Shown here: piece by piece, positions 33,117 to 43,347 of the stretch
Numbering within the stretch: the stretch's first letter is position 1
How the letters are laid out: each line of letters opens with the position of its first letter
Assembly (NCBI GenBank): GCA_001179505.1
Contig: CDMY01000164.1
Span: forward strand, 116,101 to 172,118
Direction: 5' to 3'
From: Vitrella brassicaformis
Lineage: Eukaryota; Sar; Vitrellaceae
Length of the DNA: 56,018 nt
Translations under genes and position numbers: made by a program
Notes under the pieces: generated by a model
What the model was told of the DNA's origin: nothing
Database searches by the model: none
What the model saw: only the letters and a program-made list of their open reading frames with translations

Positions 33117-33640
33117 CTGTGAGGGTCGGATAAGTGGGACACGGCTCAGGGTGTCATTTGCCGTTTTTCCCATTTATCCGTTCCCATTTATCCGACCCAA
33201 GTTCACACGCCTTCTGCTTGTCCGTCTGTCACCAGGGCACCGCAGCAGGCCTCCTGACTCGCCTGGCAGCCGTCGAGCTTGTCGAGTAGCCAGACTCGAG
33301 CTTGGCCCGGAACAAAAAGGGGGAAAAAGGCCGGCGGCGAGGATGAGGAGAGCGAGCGAAGCAGGTGCTTGAGCGTTGCTTGGGCGAGACAGACAAGCAG
33401 GAATGATCACTGGCGAATGAGTGATGGAACACGACGAGCTATCGACAGATTGAGTGATGGAATGTCCAGAAACACACATGAATCATGCAGAGACAGTCAC
33501 TCACCCCACACCAACACACCTCAATCGATCTCTAAGTTCGCCTTTTCACCACTATCCTGCTCCGCCATAGCCTGCTCGGCATTCATCTCTCTGCTCGGCA
33601 TTCATCTCTCGGCATCATCTCGGTCATCTCTCGGCGCCCT
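33117..33640 (+). mobile_element. Diverged, one-ended relative of the 27.2-kb TIR element
   Basis: It begins CTGTGAGGGTCGGATAAGTGGG, a degenerate form of the 22-bp TIR. It then follows 27251-27670 closely: CACACGCCTTCTGCTT, CCTGACTCGCCTGGC, GAGCGTTGCTTGGGCGAGAC, ACGACGAGCTATCGACAG and AATGTCCAGAAACAC all recur. No matching right TIR was found, so it is truncated or rearranged. Confidence 0.75.
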
Positions 33641-33999
33641 TGACCGTATTCTCTCGTTACTTATCTGATCAACGGCCGGACCCATCCGCATCACACACGC
33701 GGAATAAATGTAATGGTGCTGACTGACCTTGACTTTGTAGGTGTTAGCTGTGTTGGATGGGATGCGCTCCCGGTATGCTGGCGGGGGATAAGCCGAAAAA
33801 GGCCCCCTCACATGTGAGTGTGAGTGTCACATGTGAGTGTGAGTGTCTTGCTAGTGGTGAACTCCCGGCCGTTTGGCTCTCGGTCGCCAGGTGCAGGGTG
33901 GCCGTCCGGGTGCCGCTCTTGGACGGGATGCAGCGGACCTGATGAAATAAACAGCAGACCACCCAACACAGACCAACAGACGGACGAGCAGACATCAGG
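33641..33999. other. Possible minus-strand exons and a short tandem repeat
   Basis: CACATGTGAGTGTGAGTGT is repeated in tandem at about 33808-33846. The minus strand after a TTTCATCAG acceptor (near 33940) reads VRCIPSKSGTRTATLHLATE, with another exon-like piece RERIPSNTANTYKVK near 33740-33785. These could belong to the neighbouring gene ending at 34000 or to a separate decayed copy. Not resolved. Confidence 0.3.
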
Positions 34000-34474
34000 T
34001 CACTGGGTGTGGTAGGTCTGCCCTTTGGGCGAGACGGTGACTATCATGCCCTTGGGTGGCAACACTTCAAAATCATTGGCGTGGTCTCCCGTCACGTCTT
34101 GCACTTGCACGGCCAGGACGCCGGGGCCACTGTTGGCTATGGGCACCTCAACAGCAGGGCTGGGCACGTGCACAGCACTCTTGCCCACTGACAGACTCGC
34201 AGGCAGAGCCGGCGACAGACTCGACCCGCCCAACGCCAGCAGCCGCAGGGAAGAAGTCACACCGCTGCCGCCGCTCTGGATGTCCAGCGTGGCCCTGCAT
34301 ACATGAAGCCAAAGACAAAGAATACGGCAAAAAGGTGTCTGGATGGATGGGTGCAACATACCCGTATTGGCCGGCAGTTACAGCGTCGACTTCGACTGTC
34401 ACATCGACTGTGGCGCCCGCTGCTACTGTGGGCGTCGCCAAGTACGACACGGCGTTCGTCAAACCTGCCGTCAT
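34000..34474 (-). CDS. Unknown protein, beta-rich repeat-like composition
   Basis: Two minus-strand exons, 34362-34474 and 34000-34294 (TGA), join in phase 2 across GTATGT...ATGCAG. The product (about 135 residues from MTAGLTNAVSY) is rich in Val, Thr, Ser, Ala and Gly, with alternating hydrophobics (ATVDVTVEVDAV, GVLAVQVQDVTG, GMIVTVSPKGQTY) that suggest a beta-sandwich. I do not recognise a family and see no clear signal peptide. Further upstream (34560-34650) the phrase EVLLLSENDTFLTVDGQPSS followed by GTAAGC looks like another exon, but its phase does not match the 34474 start. The true gene may be longer. Confidence 0.5.
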
Positions 34475-34696
34475 CTGCACTTATACATGTCAGGACACCC
34501 ACTTCTTCTGCACTACCATAGACAGACAGTCAGTCATTTGGTGGATGGCTTACCTGGAGGATGGCTGACCGTCAACGGTCAGGAACGTGTCGTTTTCAGA
34601 GAGCAGCAGGACCTCCTTCTGGACCTCTTTGTAGGATAAACGTATGAATCCACAGACCAGTGTCTCAACAGCGAGTGTCTGTACATTCTATCAGCA

Positions 34697-35993
34697 TCAT
34701 GAGCTACAGTCAACACCCCTCACTCGCTCTCTCCCCCTCTTCCTCCTCTTCTTCGGGCGCTCACTATTATCTCCGGCGGGCTGCTCTAACTCTTCCCCCT
34801 TGCCGACAAATGTGTAGTGCAGCCTCTCCATGGCCTGCCGGCAAGCGATGGCCTCCTGCTTGGCCTTCTCAACGCCGTCGGGGTCGTTGACATTGATGAG
34901 AAACGAGTCCCTGCGCTTTCGCTGGCCGGCTCCCGCCATATGGCCACCCATTGGTGCTTCCTCTTGTCGTAGCTGACGCCCTTGACGCCGCTCTGGTGCT
35001 CAGCCCGCTGCTGCACAGACGCCCGACCGCGACGCTCCATCTCGAGACGGTGCTGCTCAGCCATCGCCTTACATACACACGCATACGTACAGGTGCATCA
35101 TGAGGCTGGCAAGAGAGAGCATGAAGTTCAGCCGATTAAGTGGTTACCTTGGCCTTGTCGCCGTGATGCTTGACGTAGAAGCACTTGGCCTGCGGCTTGC
35201 CCTTCTCTCCTGCCACTGAGCCACCCAGGCCTGGTCCTGCTCGTGCCACCGAACACCCCTCACATCAGACTGGTGTGCTGCAGCAAACCCACACACATAT
35301 GAACACAGGTGTCGCTTTTCCGTCCCTCTCATTTGCTCACCCGCGACGTGGACGACAGTCTTTCTGGTCTTGGCCGTCCTGCAGCGGCAGCGCCCCTCCT
35401 TGCCGTGTAGCATGCGGGAGTAATGCTATAATCGTGACACACCCACAGGGACGAAGCAATGCTGTGTCCTTTCTGTCGTGCTATATATGCATTCACCCAC
35501 CTCCTTCCTCCACTCGGGGAAACCCTCCACGCCACGAAGAGGCAAAGCGAGGCAACCGTAAAACAAAAGGTGTGGCTGAAATTCTCACCTCGCTACACAA
35601 TGCACGATATGCCTCGGCCGTCAGCAAAGATCTGAGTTGCCTGCAAAAATCAGAGAGGACATAAGTGTGTGTGCATATGTGGTTATGTGGGCTCCTTCTC
35701 TCACCCCTCATTGCGTGGCTTGACGTGTATGAAGTAGAAGTCGGAGATGGCCATCCAAGCGTACCGCAACACCAGCTCGCGCCTGCTGTCGACCAACGCC
35801 GCCTTCAGCCACGCCGCCAGGCCTACTGCGCGCTGCGCCACAGAATACAGTACACATCATGGCACATCAAGCGAGTGTCTGCGGTGCGTACCCATAGATG
35901 ATGGGTGTTCGATAAACGCTCGAGCTCGGTGGCGGTGCAGATGCAGGAGGTCCTCTGAGTTGCCTGGATGGCTGAGATGAAACCGATGACCTC
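34697..35993 (-). CDS. Protein with two AP2 domains, each with a one-base frame break
   Basis: Minus-strand exons 35892-35993, 35705-35832, 35589-35640, 35341-35425, 35148-35277 and 34697-35067 join by phase. AP2 domain 1 is SDVRGVRWHEQDQAWVAQWQE, here split by a break, then KGKPQAKCFYVKHHGDKAK. Domain 2 is SGVKGVSYDKRKHQWVAIWRE, then GQRKRRDSFLINVN and VEKAKQEAIACRQAM. AP2 is a DNA-binding fold used by plant and apicomplexan (ApiAP2) regulators. A basic tail (RPKKRRKRGRER) is a likely nuclear signal. In each domain the frame slips by one base just after the Glu (GAG) that ends the second strand. Exon lengths show both exons are one base short for the splice phases. The 5' end is unresolved: an upstream piece reads EGGAIEEQ after an in-frame TAA. 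Confidence 0.72.
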
Positions 35994-36134
35994 CTGCACA
36001 CAGACACGGAAAAAATTCAACCAGATCAATCGATGTCACCTGCCACCCCACCTGCTCTTCGATAGCGCCGCCCTCTTAGGTGTTGAGGACGCCGTCGAAC
36101 GAATCAATGTGGGGTGGCAGTCTGTGTCGTGCTT

Positions 36135-37644
36135 CTACTTCAGGTACTTCTTGATGGCCTCGAGACGCTCGAGGGGGTCGGCTATCTCGATCAACTCCTT
36201 GAGGGCCCGCACCCCGTCCATCTCGGCATCCGCTAAGTCGGGCACGTGTGGTTGTCCGTGTACGGGTACACTGAAGTCACAAGGCACACAATGAATGAAT
36301 ATGAGTGGGTTGATGTTGATGGGTCGTTTGGCTCACCGCCTAGGATCTTTGTGATGACTTGTCCGAGGCGCATTTGACGAGGTTGAACGCATCCTGGCCC
36401 TCGGACTCCATCAGCAACCCGTTGTCGCGGGCGGTCATGTACTTGTCGTGCGTCCTGAGCTTGCCCCCGTCGTGACTATACATCCTGAAAAAGGAAAGAG
36501 AGAAGTCTGACTGCGGCCAGCCCTATGAGTTCATTCCTTACCGGCCATACGGTGCGTGGCGCTCTTTTGGCTTCTTGTAGTAGTCGTCCGTCGGCCTGGA
36601 CAGTGGATCGATGTAGTAATACCACTTGCCGTCACGCCCATACTGGACACGGACATAGAAATCAGGTAAGTTGACTGGCAGAGTCAGTGACGTGTTTACC
36701 GCTTGAAAATAGAGGACGGCTGGCAGTACCTTCTCCTCCTGCAGCAGACGCCTTTTCTCCTTCTCCTCGTTCTTGGGCATGTCCTTGACAAGGTCGTCGA
36801 CGAGCTTCTGCACAAACGTCTCCGTCAGAGTCGTGAGGTGTGGCCGCGTCGGAGTCGTCCGGAGCGTGTGTTTGTCGTCCCTGACGTCTGCCTCCACGCT
36901 CCGCCACATCGCGCTCAAACGCTGCCGTGTCCTCTCCAGCCTGAAAGACAAAGAGAAAACTCCCCAACGGCCTGAAAATCCATCTTCCCGCCCCGCAAAA
37001 CCCCCATCTACCTCCAGCACTTTCATCTTCACCAAACGGCTCTGCCGATCCGTCCCGAGGACGTCGCTCACTGTCACCAGCTTGGGCATCTTCTCTACCG
37101 TTGCGTCACTGCCCTGAATGTCGAGGGTGACGGGCAGCGGGTGGTCTTGCGGAGGGACGGATGGCGCGTCGTCCTCCTTGCCGTCGGATGTGGCCGGCGA
37201 AACCGAGGGACATCTAAATGCCCTCCTCTTTTGCGGTCCCCTCTTCTGGTGTGGCACCCCTCTGCTCGGCATCTTTCTCTCCCTCTGCGCCTTCCTCTCC
37301 TTCTCGTCGTCTGCCTCATGGCCGTCCTCCCTCTCATGCCGCATGGCTTCCGCGATCTGCTTCTGCGCTGTTTGCATGGCATCCGCACAGCGCTGCTGGA
37401 GGAGGCTCAGCTGTTGCAGCGATGGGAAAGGGGCTGCAGCCATGGGTGGCGCAGGACCTTCTGGATGGTCGGTGCTCGGAGAGGGTGCGAGCACCTCAGG
37501 GACGGCATCCGGCTCCTCAGCAGATCCCTCTTCGTCTTCGGACGGCCGGGAAGACGAGGATGAGAGGGATCTGATGGCGCATCCCCATAATTGAAAGCCG
37601 GTAGATTCGCTGAAATTAGCCATAGGCAAATAGAACGATAACAA
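36135..37644 (-). CDS. Unknown protein with charged central region
   Basis: Exon 1 (36542-37644) starts MLSFYLPMANF, or at the second Met (37623). It is joined by phase to 36359-36484 and 36135-36270 (TAG). The N-terminal 100 residues are Ser/Glu/Pro-rich and the central part is strongly charged (DDEKERKAQRERK). The C-terminal part has KLVDDLVKDMPKNEEKEKRR, a probable helix, then WYYYIDPLSRPTDDYYKKP and a conserved-looking tail (RTHDKYMTARDNGLL, LKELIEIADPLERLEAIKKY). Short introns may also lie at 36941-37011 and near 36650-36700. I do not recognise the family. It ends about 140 bases before the first assigned exon of the AP2 gene and starts about 100 bases after the stop of the next gene upstream. 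Confidence 0.6.
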
Positions 37645-37746
37645 TCAGCTTTGAATGAATGGCGTTGGTTCGTCATGCACTCGCCCGTCTTGCACTTGTC
37701 CGCCCAGCATTACACATGCGACCTACTGCTGACCGACAACAGCTGC

Positions 37747-38358
37747 CTATCTACACACAGTGCAGCATCTGTCTATATCACCACCCTCACGCAGCCCTCC
37801 ATCGCTGCGCGTCCTCCTCTCGCCGGACACTCGCCATCTGACTCACACACACAAACGGACGATGAGCGGCATTCGCCCTCTTTCACCTCGACCGTGAATT
37901 CCCTCATCGCGACGAGGCGGCGCGTCGCCTCCCACATATCTATCGACCATGGCTGGACTCGTCGGAAATCGACGTCCTTCCCCGTTGAAGCACACGCGCT
38001 GTGGGCGAACATGCCTGCACGAATCTGGCCATAACCACACGCCTGACAGGCACACCCACATGCCAATGCACGCGAGCACCCTCCTGCCCGCTCGGCGCTT
38101 TCTCTCACCGGCAATGAATTGATCTGCCACGGCCAACGCCTCAATGCGCAATGGCATCCCCTTCGCAACCTGCATGAACACACACGCACAATGGGAGATC
38201 CGTTTGTATTCTCGGCGTTCTCTCCCCTGCCTCCATCTGGTCACCTCATCAGTGATCTGCACCCTCAGCGAGAGCTGTCGCTGCTGGCCTCGCTCCTGAC
38301 GCTTCAGCCCATCAATGTTGCGACTCCGTTAGCCATTGGAACACAGATCTGCCGACAT
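37747..38358 (-). CDS. Small unknown protein (in-frame TAA near the N terminus)
   Basis: Exons 38245-38358, 38109-38169, 37861-38014 and 37747-37837 (TAG) agree in phase. The middle reads SLRVQITDE|VAKGMPLRIEALAVADQFIAG|GMFAHSACASTGKDVDF, then RRVQPWSIDMWEATRRLVAMREF, clearly coding-like. The only in-frame ATG gives MSADLCSNG followed by TAA at 38329-38331, then the frame continues RSRNIDGLKRQERGQ. So there is one stop at codon 10, or the true first exon lies elsewhere. No family was recognised. The last exon is the least certain. Confidence 0.5.
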
Positions 38359-39396
38359 CTGCGCCGAAACGAAGAGAGGGACAGATGGGGATGGATGAGG
38401 CAACGGGAAGAAGGCCAAGGCCGCTCGTTGTGAGGAGATGGAGGAAGAGGGCGAGAGATAGATGGATGGATGAATGGACGGCAGGGAGTGGCGGAGGCGG
38501 CCTGTGGTGTGTATAAGCCGCTGATGAAGTCACGATTCCCCGAGTCCAATCTGGGGTAGGGCCTGGTGTGAAAACAGAAGTGGGTGCAAATTCTCTGGCC
38601 CCAGGGAGACATGGATGGTGCGAGCCTTAAAAGATCGAAGTAGATCGAACATCCATGGTAAAAAAGACTCTGTGCATACTTTGAGTGAATCCCATCCATC
38701 CATTTTGAGTTTCCCATCATTTCCAATCCATCTGACGGCTCCTGCCCTCCCTTGCTGAGTGCTTCGGGCGCCGATACGGCAAGCTCTTCGACGTACGTCT
38801 TTCCTCTAGAGATCTCTGTCCGAGCCGGTTGCCGGCAGGAGGTAAGACGCGGTCGCTTCTGGAGGACGCTCTGGTGGCGGGTTGACGGTTGCCTGCCGAG
38901 AGGTACCCCGAGGGAAGAAAGGAAGGCTTCTGGTTGTTCTGTTTGTGTTAGATCTCTCAGCAGGTGAAGTGTGTGTGGGGCTGTCATCATCCTCCTGCCC
39001 GTGTGGTCCTGCGAAACGTCGTCCTGACCAAGATCTGCTTGGTTCGAAGCCTCCCAAGGACCTGAGCGTCCCTGCACGTCGTGTCTCGAGCGTCCAAGCC
39101 AAGCCCGTCCCCTCTGCTCTCTTTGTCCTTTTACTCCCCTTTCATTTTGCCTTCCGAGCACACCTTGCTGTTACCAAAGCAACCGAACCAGTCGACCACC
39201 CATCACCTCAAACCAGCCCTGGTCAGGCACCACTCAATCGCTTGACGCTCGCTCTCCTCTGAGGGAGGTCAGTTCGTGTACGTGACATTGGACACATTCG
39301 TGGCCGTGTTGCTCATCAATTGCTATCAAATCAAGTGACATAGTCGCACGAATCGCTCTCTCTTGTGTCTCGAACCGAACGTGGTCTCACACCACC
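38359..39396. other. Spacer with a long but unconvincing minus-strand frame
   Basis: A 285-codon minus frame covers most of this stretch but shows no domain, no sensible codon pattern and overlaps the first exon of the neighbouring gene in another frame. It probably contains the promoter of that gene. Confidence 0.45.
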
Positions 39397-39710
39397 CTAT
39401 TCGCGACACACACCACAGCATCCACACTCGTGTGCACCCCTCAAACGGCCAGCAGCATCCAGCCCTGCTGTATAATCGTAGTCGTCATAGTACTCATCGT
39501 CGACACCCGCCGAATCCATCGGCACCTCCGCCGAATCCAGATGATCTGCTCCTCCATCATACCCTCTAGCTCCCCCGCACACTCCCGGCCGTCACTGTCC
39601 TCCATAACCTCATCTTCAGAGCTGCCAGGCTGTCCCATCTCTCTCATTGCATCACTAGCTACATCAGACGGGCTGTCGTAGTCGGTGTCGATGTATCTTT
39701 GATTCTCCAT
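39397..39710 (-). CDS. Possible acidic small protein, frame break in the middle
   Basis: From MENQRYIDTDYDSPSDV the reading is acidic through EDEVMEDSDGRECAGELEG. The sense then seems to move to another frame (GADHLDSAEVPMDSAGVDDE, then YYDDYDYTAGLDAAG) to a stop at 39397. It is strongly acidic and intrinsically disordered, with no family recognised. It could be a first exon or a transposon-gene leader. Weak call. Confidence 0.33.
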
Positions 39711-39790
39711 AATATTATTCTATTATTATTTTCATTTCTATTTTATTTTATTTTATTTATTTTCATTTTATCTTTATTTATTTATTTTTG
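39711..39790. repeat. AT-only low-complexity tract
   Basis: About 80 bases consisting almost entirely of ATT and TTTTA units, in a locally GC-rich region. It lies immediately 5' of the acidic minus-strand reading. Confidence 0.9.
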
Positions 39791-40173
39791 CGTCAAGCTG
39801 CTCAGCGAGGACAGATCAGTGTGTATATCGACACCTGTGAATGGATCGATGGCCCTCCTCGGCCCTCCTCGCTACATCTCGGCCCTCGGTGTCTTGTCAG
39901 GCCATATGGCCATATAAGGCCATAACGATGCTAGGGGAGGTCATTGCGGGCAGATCTGCGGCTGTACAAGGTCAGAGGACCCTCCGATGACCACCGCACT
40001 CTCACACACATCGACGTGAAACGGACGGAGTGGGTCGGTTAATAGGAGATAGGAGATAGGAGCTGGTTGATGCAATTGACACGGTTGTTGTGACCCACTC
40101 CTTCGGAGGCGAGTTGACACCCACCGAGCCCGCCTCTCCGTACGAGCCAACCGCACCGCTCGTCGACCCCGCC
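39791..40173. other. Spacer, possible 5' region of the RGG gene
   Basis: Small tandem motifs occur at 39855-39890 (CGGCCCTCCTCG) and 39900-39922 (GGCCATAT, an inverted motif). The frame of the next gene is open upstream of its first ATG from about 40090, so part of this may be coding. Confidence 0.4.
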
Positions 40174-41112
40174 ATGCCACCTCAGCAAGATGCCAACCCA
40201 TCTCCGCCTGTGGCCAGCAGCAGCGCCACATCTCCGCCACAGGACGCCGCCCCGAAGGCAGCAGCGGCACCCAAGCAGGCCCCGCGCAAGCAGGTGCTCA
40301 TATGCCTGGGCGACTACCCTACGCACCTCGATATGAACAGTCACCCAGGAAGCGTAGGGTCACCAAGGAAGCAGAGAAGGCGGCACCCAAAGGCCGTCAC
40401 CAAGCGGCAGGAGATCTTCGAATTCGCCAACAGCAGCAGCAGCAGCGGTGCCAATCCGAGCAAGAAGAGGGTGCGTGAGGAGGAGGGAGAGGAGGGGGAG
40501 GGAGAGGATGGTGCCAAACGGCGGCACTACGACAAGATGCGCGGGACTACATAGCGTCCGAAAGCTGCGCCTCCTGCACGTTGTGAAGGGACAACAGGAG
40601 GGGGGCGACAAGGACAAGTACCAGGTGGACGTCGACTTCGGCAAGCACGGCGACAAGAAAGAGGAGGATCAGTGAATGTCGGTTGGTTGGTGTGTTTAAC
40701 GCATCCATTGGTGTTTGTGTCAGTTCCGCCGGCACCGTCCAGACCGCCTCATGTGTCGAGTTCCTCAAGTACTACACGACGCACGGGGGACCTGGCGGCA
40801 AGACACCCCTGCAGCGGTACGCATCTATAGGCAGATAGATCTCCATCCATCATTTCTCTCACTCCATGACACATGTGTATGTATTGCAGTTGGGAGGAGA
40901 AGCATGGCGGAGGCGGTGGCGGCAGAAGTGGCGGCAGAGGTCGTGGCGGGGGGCGGTCGCGGTGCCGGTCGTGGCGGTCGTGTCGGGGGGGCGGTCGCAC
41001 TTTGGCGGTGACGGAGAGCGTCCGCTCTCCACGCTCGACGAGCCGCGCAGGATGCACCACACGAAGAGGTTCTGGGGGCTTGAGTAGAGAGGGCGAGGAG
41101 GGAGGGGTGTAA
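40174..41112 (+). CDS. Basic, disordered protein with C-terminal RGG box (one frameshift)
   Basis: Exon 1 runs from ATG 40174 (MPPQQDANPSPP) to 40671. It is followed by 40724-40816 and 40890-41112, with phases agreeing. The N-terminal part is Pro/Ala-rich, then basic (SPRKQRRRHPKAVTKRQ), then a Ser run and a Glu/Gly run (EEEGEEGEGEDG) before KRRHYDK. Near 40530-40565 the frame must move by one to reach RKLRLLHVVKGQQEGGDKDK and YQVDVDFGKHGDKKEED. Exon 2 has SCVEFLKYYTTHGGPGGK. Exon 3 is an RGG-type region (GGGGGGRSGGRGRGGGRSR), typical of RNA-binding proteins. Family not recognised. The frame break is either real damage or a one-base error. Confidence 0.5.
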
Positions 41113-41217
41113 ATGGACACACCATCCATGAGTAACAAAACAAGCGACCAGCCAGCCTTCGAATACGTTGGATCTATGACAACGGTAACTTGCACTTCTA
41201 CAACATTCATCCTGCCT

Positions 41218-43219
41218 TCAGTTCCTTCGCTCAAAACATATGTCCCCATATCTTCGCTTCTCCCACTTGCTAGAGTTGTTGACATAGACGAACCTCGTGA
41301 ATTTCTCGGCATTCCACTCCAACTCTGTGGTTGGAGGTGGTGCATAAAGGGAGTGGACCAATAGGGGCGGAGAAGTGGCAACGAATGATGCAACATCGCT
41401 GCTACGGGAGAGCTTGTTGCTGTAGTCGACATGGACGTCCTGCTGTAGCGTCGCGTTCAGGGTACCTGCTTTAACGTTCTCGATAAGGCTTCTGAAAGCC
41501 TGCATGCGTGTCGTTGGGACAACAAGGGGGAAGATCTGAGACGCTAGCGACGCCGTTTTGTCAGCTGTTTCCGACAGGTGTTTCCCAGAATGAGGCAGAA
41601 CGACTGCGTCGCTGGGAAAAGCCGACCGATAGGTTTTTAGGAATTCTGCTGCGTCTGCCTGAAACCACACTGAGGGGCTGAGAATAAGATAAACATCACC
41701 ATTGGAAAGACTCTCGTCGGCTTCTCGACTCTCATTGTGGCCCCGCGCCATTTCGTCGTGCACAGCTGCAAGAGCTTCCAAAGGGTCTTGCACAGACAAG
41801 ACAGATATGGGGATACCGAAAGGGAAGCATGCTGCGTGAGTCAAAGCAGTGGTTTGGCAAAAGTGCTCCATTTTTGAGGCAGGGACGACGCTATAGATGT
41901 GCAGTTTTTTCCCTTCAGAATATGGGACGCCGCAAGTACTGAGAGCAGACAGATGCTCCAGTTTTTTTGTACGCTCTTTTGTCGCATGAGTCACATGCTG
42001 TGCTATTTGGCCTTCCGTGTAGATTCCGTGATGAATGGTCCCAAAGGCGTTATCCTGGAGAAGGCATAGATGTTTTTGCGTCTCCTTAGGAAAGAGTGCC
42101 ATGCATTGTTCGCTCGGGCATGTTCTACTGATGTTTCGGTCAAAGACGAGCTTTCTTGGATTTCCAAGGAGGGCACGATTGATGGACTTGCTATCGCTGC
42201 TTTTGTCGACACTCAGATGGTTTTCAATGGCCCTCTTCAGGAGATTCCTTGAGAACGCGGTGTTTCTGACGATGAATGTACCGGCGCAAATGAATCGGGA
42301 AGACCCCCGGCCGTCCGAAAAGAAGATGGAGTCTTTGTTAGGACACTGTTTGAATATCGACTCCAAAGAAATGTCGCAGTCCATGATGATAACATCCGCA
42401 TCTTTCCACACAACAGTTTGATATCCCTTGTCTAAGAGGAGAGACACCAATTCCAATTTCCGCTTCTTTGCGGACGCCCGCGACAGAAAGAATTGATGAA
42501 AAGCCGTCGATCGCGACATATAGGAGAGAGAAGTCATTGTGGTATTCACCGTAGGTTCTCGCGTGTCCATAATCAGTGTATAGCCCCATTTCTGAAGGAC
42601 CGTACAGAAATCAAGTCTTGTTGGGTGCGTGGCTCGTGCGAACCTGACAGTATCGCTGCAAGAGTGTCAAGCTGTTTTTCCAAGCAGCTGCGTCCTTTTT
42701 TGTGGTGTTGTACCAGCTAATTGTGACAATGGCAATCATTCCAGCACTTCCATGTCCTGGAATCGCCTCGATTTTATCTGCATCAGGCACGTCCTTCATG
42801 AAATACTCCAGCATTAGCGCCGGCGAATGAATTCGGGGAGAAAGCCCATGAGACGAACTGTGATTGTCCCTCCTCGAATGCAACGACAGAACACCACCGC
42901 AGAACAAAGGCCACAGCGGGAAAAAGCATACAACGATTAACATTCCAGGAAAATAGTAAATGTGGGTTTGGGCGGAACTCGACTCTGAAAAAAATCTAAG
43001 AGCGACGGCCCAACAAGCGAAGGTTACGCTGTGCGGCACCCGGTGAATGGACGGCTGTGCCGCCGCTATGGCAATTTGACTTCGTTTATCGTTTATCAAT
43101 TTAATACTCGATACACCGAAGAGGAAATATGAAGAGACGGACAACCCGCGCATCGCTTCAGGCATGGAAGTGGATACATGCAAGGAAAGTCCCCTACCTA
43201 ATCTCCTTGCGCCCTCCAT
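41218..43219 (-). CDS. Putative DxD glycosyltransferase, type II membrane protein
   Basis: Two exons, 42644-43219 and 41218-42591 (TGA), join in phase 0 (YCQ|KWGY) and give about 649 residues with no defect. The N-terminal part has a hydrophobic anchor (YYFPGMLIVVCFFPLWPLF), as in Golgi transferases. The catalytic region starts MIAIVTISWYN and continues QRYCQKWGYTLIMDTRE, RKLELVSLLLDKGYQTVVWK and DADVIIMDCDISLESIF. The last piece is the DxD sugar-nucleotide/metal site of GT-A transferases, with the K...L..kyp..W..DAD arrangement of GT34/PF03407-like families. Base and codon use is noticeably less GC-rich than in the neighbouring genes. Exact family, donor and acceptor are unknown. Confidence 0.72.
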
Positions 43220-43342
43220 CTAGGCGCTCATGGCTGTTTGGTGTGGAGTCACCCCTCTCCCGCTGGTCTGCTCTCGACCGCCATTGCGTCTCTGTCCTGC
43301 CGACCCATCATCTCCAGCCCCTCAGGTATGTTTACGTGACTC
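43220..43342. other. Spacer between the DxD transferase start and the retrotransposon
   Basis: Short promoter-side spacer. The copia element has inserted about 125 bases upstream of the transferase start codon. Confidence 0.5.
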
Positions 43343-43347
43343 GTGTG
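43343..43347 (+). repeat. Target-site duplication, left (GTGTG)
   Basis: GTGTG directly precedes the left LTR and is repeated at 53041-53045 directly after the right LTR. Five bases is the usual length for Ty1/copia insertions. Confidence 0.9.

Noticed and set aside
36662-36967. Alternative splice of the first exon of the 36.1-37.6-kb gene into a second open frame
   Set aside because: The GTAGAT...CTTTCAG intron fits sequence rules but shifts the frame away from the coherent helix KLVDDLVKDMPKNEEKEK. The unspliced reading is better.
38304-39161. Minus-strand open frame of 285 codons
   Set aside because: No domain, mixed composition, and it overlaps the first exon of the better-supported gene at 38245-38358 in another frame.
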